DNA from: an uncultured Sphingobacteriia bacterium
GTDB lineage: Bacteria > Bacteroidota > Bacteroidia > Chitinophagales > Chitinophagaceae
Length of the DNA: 9,599 nucleotides
Direction: 5' to 3'
Assembly (NCBI GenBank): GCA_945957225.1
Contig: CAMFKK010000058.1
Coordinates: 1-9,599, forward strand
Numbering within the stretch: the first letter of the stretch is position 1; every line of letters begins with the position of its first letter. The notes under the pieces are model-generated. The model made no database searches, was not told the origin of the DNA, and saw only the letters and a list, made by a program, of their open reading frames with translations. Positions 6,360 through 9,599 of the stretch are shown here, piece by piece. Position numbers and translations under genes: made by a program.

Positions 6360-7693
6360 AGCTCTGGCAAAAAAACACTACCGTTTCTGCAGCCGTAGAA
6401 AATTTCACTGTGGGAAGAGACAAGGAATTTGACTTACTCTTGGCTCCTTATGATGTGCTGGGCAATATGGCTCATGCGCGCATGCTAGCATCTGTTGGTT
6501 TACTTACTGCTGAAGAAGCAGCTGCTTTGGTTCAAGAATTACAAGCCATTTATGCAAAAGCCATTGCTGGAGAACTTACTATAGCAGATAGTGTAGAAGA
6601 TATTCATTCTCAAGTGGAGTTTTTGTTAACGCAGGCATTGGGCGATATTGGAAAAAAAATTCACTCAGCGCGCAGCCGCAATGACCAGGTCTTGGTAGAC
6701 ATAAAACTCTTTCTGCGCGCAGAAATCACCCAACTGGTAGCAGCTGTTGAACCTTTTTTCCAATTGCTTCAAAGCCAAAGTGAGCAATTCAAAAACCATC
6801 TACTTCCTGGATATACACATTTGCAATTGGCCATGCCTTCTTCCTTTGGACTTTGGTTTGGGGCTTATGCAGAAAGTTTGGTAGATGACTTAATCACCCT
6901 ACAAGGAGCTTATAAAGTAGTAAATAAGAATCCGCTGGGTTCTGCTGCAGGTTATGGTTCTAGCTTCCCCATTAATAGAACCATGACAACACAACTTTTG
7001 GGTTTTGGAGACCTCAACTATAATGTGGTCTATGCTCAAATGGGCAGGGGTAAAGCAGAAAGGATTACCGCTCAAGCAATGGCCAATCTTGCAGAAACAT
7101 TGTCCAGATTGAGTATGGATATGTGTTTATACCTCAACCAACAATTTAGTTTTGTGAGTTTTCCTGCGGAGTTAACTACAGGCTCAAGCATCATGCCGCA
7201 TAAGAAAAATCCAGATGTATTTGAACTAATTCGTTCTCATTGCAATCGCATCAAGGCCCTGCCCAATGAGATCAGTATGATGACCACCAACCTACCCTCG
7301 GGATACCACCGTGACCTACAGTTATTAAAGGAACACTTGTTTCCTGCTTTTCAAACTTTAAAGGACTGCTTGGCCATGGCACAACTGATGTTAGAAAACA
7401 TTCAAGTGCAAGAAAATATCATGGTTGACCAAAAATACAAATATGCCTTTAGTGTAGAATCGGTTAATGAATTGGTATTGCAAGGTGTTCCTTTTAGAGA
7501 TGCTTACAAACAGGTTGGTCTTACCATTGAAGCTGGACAATTTGAACATGCAGCCGCAGTAAACCATGTTCATGAAGGTAGTATTGGCAATCTCTGCAAT
7601 GACCAAGTGAACCGCATGATGCAGGAGGTACTCAATGGATTTGGTTTTGAACAAACAGAAAATGCCATCGCAGCCCTGCTGCAAAACAAATAG
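6356..7693 (+). CDS. argH: Argininosuccinate lyase
   Basis: The enzyme cleaves argininosuccinate to arginine and fumarate, the last step. The 445-residue protein is of normal length for the fumarase/aspartase superfamily member. HSARSRNDQV at 103-112 and GYTHLQ at 152-157 (His155, proposed acid/base region) are present. The superfamily signature GSSIMPHKKNP is at 276-286, with the serine pair 277-278 in the mobile catalytic loop. NPLGSAAGYGSSFP near 192-205 is another family block. The segment after GYTHLQ reads LAMPSSFGLWFGAYAESL where better-studied enzymes have R/A-A-Q-P; this matches Bacteroidetes ArgH as I remember it. Its ATG overlaps the stop of the deacylase gene. It is the last biosynthetic gene of the cluster, and no hairpin follows it. 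Confidence 0.96.
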   Translation: MKLWQKNTTVSAAVENFTVGRDKEFDLLLAPYDVLGNMAHARMLASVGLLTAEEAAALVQELQAIYAKAIAGELTIADSVEDIHSQVEFLLTQALGDIGKKIHSARSRNDQVLVDIKLFLRAEITQLVAAVEPFFQLLQSQSEQFKNHLLPGYTHLQLAMPSSFGLWFGAYAESLVDDLITLQGAYKVVNKNPLGSAAGYGSSFPINRTMTTQLLGFGDLNYNVVYAQMGRGKAERITAQAMANLAETLSRLSMDMCLYLNQQFSFVSFPAELTTGSSIMPHKKNPDVFELIRSHCNRIKALPNEISMMTTNLPSGYHRDLQLLKEHLFPAFQTLKDCLAMAQLMLENIQVQENIMVDQKYKYAFSVESVNELVLQGVPFRDAYKQVGLTIEAGQFEHAAAVNHVHEGSIGNLCNDQVNRMMQEVLNGFGFEQTENAIAALLQNK

Positions 7694-7721
7694 AAAACCC
7701 TATTTTTAACCCCCACAAATC

Positions 7722-8513
7722 ATGAATTCAAATAAAAACACAAACAATAGTATGAATAAATTTGCCTTGGCTACCATTAGCCTATTAATGGGTTTTTCTG
7801 TAATGGCTCAAACTACCAAGAAGCCCGCTGCACCTGCTAGCAAACCAGTTAGTGCAACAAAAAAACCAACAACCAGTTCTCAAAAACCTAGTACACAACC
7901 TCCTTTGGTCATTAAAAATGCCACCGATAGCGCTAGTTATGCACTGGGGGTTCGTATTGCTCAAAATATGAAAGCACAGGGTTTTGACAAATTGAATATG
8001 GCTGTGTTTGAAAAAGCAATGAATGATGTGTTACAAAACAAACCCTTGCTAATTATAGACAATGCCCTAGATCAATGTATTGGGGAATATCAACAAAAAG
8101 CAAGCTCAGCAAAATCAGCAGTTGCCAAAGCTGAAGGCAAGAAATTCTTAGCAGAGAACGCTAGACGTAAAGGTGTTGTAATTACCAACAGTGGTTTACA
8201 ATATGAAATTATTAAAGCAGGAACTGATACCGTGAAACCCAAACTAACTGATAGAGTAAAATGTCATTATCATGGAACTTTAATTAATGGTACCGTATTT
8301 GATTCTTCTGTTGACCGTGGTGAACCTATTAGCTTTGACGTAAATGGCGTAATTGCTGGCTGGACAGAAGCTTTGCAATTAATGACTGTGGGTAGCAAAT
8401 GGAAATTATATATTCCTTCAGAATTGGCTTATGGTGACCGTCAAGCAGGGGCTAGTATTGCTCCAGGCTCCACCTTAATTTTTGAAGTAGAAATATTGGC
8501 CATAGAAAAATAA
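7722..8513 (+). CDS. Secreted FKBP-type peptidyl-prolyl cis-trans isomerase
   Basis: The protein probably speeds proline isomerisation of exported proteins in the periplasm. It has 263 residues from the ATG at 7722; a second ATG at 7752 (Met11) would give a tighter signal peptide and is a real alternative. A hydrophobic stretch at about 14-27 ends in VMAQ, so signal peptidase I cleavage after Ala29 is likely; there is no lipobox cysteine. Residues 31-61 are a Lys/Pro/Thr/Ser-rich linker. An FKBP N-terminal dimerisation-type helical region follows (about 68-150), then the FKBP domain (about 155-263). Binding-pocket residues are visible: Tyr183, Phe193, Asp194, Val210-Ile211, Trp214, Tyr237 and Phe254. 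The order resembles Mip/FkpA/FklB proteins. It lies 28 nt after argH and is followed by a terminator. A functional link with arginine synthesis is not evident. Confidence 0.9.
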   Translation: MNSNKNTNNSMNKFALATISLLMGFSVMAQTTKKPAAPASKPVSATKKPTTSSQKPSTQPPLVIKNATDSASYALGVRIAQNMKAQGFDKLNMAVFEKAMNDVLQNKPLLIIDNALDQCIGEYQQKASSAKSAVAKAEGKKFLAENARRKGVVITNSGLQYEIIKAGTDTVKPKLTDRVKCHYHGTLINGTVFDSSVDRGEPISFDVNGVIAGWTEALQLMTVGSKWKLYIPSELAYGDRQAGASIAPGSTLIFEVEILAIEK

Positions 8514-8528
8514 TTTTAGACTACTTGT

Positions 8529-8572
8529 AAAAAAGGATGAACCGCTTTAGATTAGTGGTTCATCCTTTTTTT
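8529..8572 (+). terminator. Intrinsic terminator after the FKBP gene
   Basis: The arms 8529-8546 and 8554-8571 pair over 18 bp with one G-U pair, including an outer A6/T6 portion, around a 7-nt loop (TTAGATT). The core is GGATGAACC paired with GGTTCATCC, and seven T follow at 8566-8572. The A-run on the 5' side makes it potentially bidirectional, although no gene on the opposite strand points at it within the window. It starts 15 nt after the FKBP stop codon and ends on the base before the next start codon. Confidence 0.9.
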
Positions 8573-8959
8573 ATGCATCATACATCACAACCTTGTAAGC
8601 AATGTGGCAGGGCCGTCAAGGGCAGAACAGATAAACAGTTTTGCAATGATGGATGCCGTAACCAGTACCATAATCTGCGCAACAGTTGTCAAAACAATTA
8701 TATGCGTCAGGTAAATCACCTGTTACAAAAGAATCGGCGTATTTTGGCAGCTTTATTTACAAGTTCATCCAAATCAAAACCTATTGAGCAGCAGCAGTTA
8801 GCAGACCAAGGATTCCAATTCCGTTATTGCACGCATGAGACCAAGACAGATCATGGGGCCGCCCGTTTTTGCTATGAATATGGCTATCTACCCTTGGAGG
8901 GCAATGTTTTGTTGATTCTGCACCAGCCTTCGGTTGAATCAACTATTTTTGCTGGCTAA
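8573..8959 (+). CDS. Small zinc-ribbon-like protein, uncharacterised Bacteroidetes family
   Basis: I do not know a function for this protein. From the ATG at 8573 it has 128 residues. Near the N-terminus are four cysteines, Cys8, Cys11, Cys24 and Cys28, spaced CxxC-x12-CxxxC inside CKQCGRAVKGRTDKQFC, which suggests one bound zinc ion. A basic, probably helical segment follows (about 44-60, with KNRRIL), then a C-terminal part with aromatic residues (FRYCTHE, FCYEYGYLPL). Small proteins with this C-x-x-C-G...GR-x-DK-x-FC...CRN pattern are common in Bacteroidetes as I recall. The frame also opens at an ATG at 8537, but that lies in the terminator stem and adds 12 residues ahead of the domain, so I prefer 8573. 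The next gene starts 9 nt after its stop, so the two are probably cotranscribed. DNA or RNA binding is only a guess. Confidence 0.75.
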   Translation: MHHTSQPCKQCGRAVKGRTDKQFCNDGCRNQYHNLRNSCQNNYMRQVNHLLQKNRRILAALFTSSSKSKPIEQQQLADQGFQFRYCTHETKTDHGAARFCYEYGYLPLEGNVLLILHQPSVESTIFAG

Positions 8960-8968
8960 GCAGCAAAA

Positions 8969-9599
8969 ATGGCAATAGATAGAACAAAAGCACCCGCAAT
9001 CAAAGACGCAGTGGAATTTGAAGTCAAGCTCAAACCCTGTGATCAATACCTATTAGACAATGGTACCCCTGTTTATAGTATTGATGCAGGTGCAGAAGAG
9101 GTAGTCATGGTTGAACTGGTTTTTCACGCTGGCAATTGGTATGAAGAGAAAAATATAGTGGCAGCCACAACCAATCATCTATTAAAAAATGGCACCAAGC
9201 GTCAGAATGCTTTTGAAATTAATGAGCATTTTGAATTTTATGGCGCTTATTTAAGCAGGGCATGTTATAATGAAACCGCTACTATTACGCTGCACTGCCT
9301 GAACAAGCATTTAGAAAATCTATTACCAGTTGTTACAGAGTTGTTGACTGATGCTATTTTCCCAGAACAAGAATTGGCCATTTATCGTCAAAACCAAAAG
9401 CAAAGATTAGAAGTAAATCTGAAGAAATGTGATTTTGTTGCCAATAGACTAATTGATGAATATGTTTATGGATTTCATCATCCTTATGGAAAATATACTT
9501 CCGCAGATGATTTTAACAACCTGCAACAACAAGACTTATTGGAATATTACAGACAGTATTATACCCATGGAAAGTGTCTAGTATTTGTTGCTGGAAAAT
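8969..9599 (+). CDS. M16-family peptidase homologue lacking HxxEH, partial at the 3' end
   Basis: An open frame runs from the ATG at 8969 to the window edge: 210 complete codons and one extra base, with no stop reached. The start is the first ATG after the in-frame TAA of the preceding gene (8957-8959). The pattern is that of the N-terminal M16 (pitrilysin/processing-peptidase) domain: a strand with VELVFHAGNWYEE, then a helix ending NHLLKNGT (69-76), then INEHFEFYGAYL and TITLHCLNKHLENLLPVV. The zinc motif H-x-x-E-H that normally precedes K-x-GT is replaced by A-T-T-N-H (66-70), so the first metal histidine and the catalytic glutamate are missing. Later family patterns, such as HHPYGKYTSADDFNNL, are present. 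It is most likely the inactive partner of an active M16 subunit, as in alpha/beta processing peptidases. No signal peptide is seen, which suggests a cytoplasmic location. Confidence 0.85.
   Translation, partial: MAIDRTKAPAIKDAVEFEVKLKPCDQYLLDNGTPVYSIDAGAEEVVMVELVFHAGNWYEEKNIVAATTNHLLKNGTKRQNAFEINEHFEFYGAYLSRACYNETATITLHCLNKHLENLLPVVTELLTDAIFPEQELAIYRQNQKQRLEVNLKKCDFVANRLIDEYVYGFHHPYGKYTSADDFNNLQQQDLLEYYRQYYTHGKCLVFVAGK

Larger units (their letters stand above)
70..8572 (+). other. Predicted arginine-biosynthesis transcription unit
   Basis: Seven arg genes and an FKBP isomerase gene lie in one direction with gaps of 4, 56, 18, 4 and 28 nt and two overlaps, and they end at a strong intrinsic terminator. 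I see no terminator inside the run. The gene order is argG-argC-argD-argF'-argB-argE-argH, which covers every step from N-acylglutamate to arginine. Membership of the FKBP gene is inferred only from the short gap and the lack of a terminator before it. No clear ArgR-type box was seen in the 69 bp upstream of argG, but most of that stretch is the heptamer array and the region further upstream is outside the window. Confidence 0.65.

Noticed and set aside
7391..7684. Antisense open frame of 97 codons over the end of argH, the longest on the minus strand
   Set aside because: It lies wholly within a well-conserved gene, has no recognisable domain or own promoter, and is explained as a shadow frame. 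The other minus-strand frames are rejected for the same reason.
8537..8572. Zinc-finger gene starting at the ATG at 8537
   Set aside because: That ATG lies in the terminator stem and its 12 codons are read from the hairpin; the domain begins right after the ATG at 8573. Not fully excluded.
70..9599. Signs of horizontal transfer, insertion sequences, tRNA genes or a novel defence system
   Set aside because: Composition and codon choice look even, the genes are core metabolic or housekeeping types, and I saw no transposase, attachment repeat or tRNA-like fold.

Overview
The window carries an arginine-biosynthesis operon of a member of the Bacteroidetes, probably of the Chitinophagaceae/Sediminibacterium type. 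This rests on four things: the gene set and order, an N-acylornithine carbamoyltransferase in place of ordinary ArgF, A-rich start contexts without Shine-Dalgarno sequences, and proteins that match the Bacteroidetes versions I remember. The genus is a guess; the phylum is fairly safe. All genes are on the + strand. Base composition is moderately AT-rich and even, with no sign of recently acquired DNA.

Layout: bases 1-55 are a perfect 7-bp tandem repeat (GACTTTT, seven copies plus six bases) ending 14 bp before the first start codon. Then come argG (70-1266), argC (1271-2281), argD (2338-3468), the argF'-type carbamoyltransferase (3487-4443), argB (4448-5293), an M20 deacylase in the argE position (5277-6359) and argH (6356-7693). 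They are tightly packed, with gaps of 4, 56, 18 and 4 nt and then two overlaps. A secreted FKBP-type prolyl isomerase follows (7722-8513) and a strong intrinsic terminator closes the unit (8529-8572). A short zinc-finger protein starts at the base after the terminator T-run (8573-8959). It is followed by the first 210 codons of an M16-family peptidase homologue (8969 to the window end), which lacks the metal-binding motif.

The arg genes form one pathway. ArgB phosphorylates an N-acylglutamate, ArgC reduces it, and ArgD transaminates it to N-acylornithine. ArgF' carbamoylates this while still acylated, and the M20 enzyme removes the acyl group from N-acylcitrulline. ArgG and ArgH then convert citrulline to arginine. 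Val90 at the specificity position of the carbamoyltransferase points to N-succinyl rather than N-acetyl intermediates, as in Bacteroides fragilis. The enzyme that acylates glutamate and the carbamoyl-phosphate synthetase are not in the window.

I found no mobile element, CRISPR array, RNA gene or clearly new multigene system. The points most worth a second look are the heptamer repeat placed like a promoter, the succinyl-type active site with unusual ArgD residues, the hairpin over the argC stop codon, the terminator touching the next start codon, and the degenerate M16 protein.
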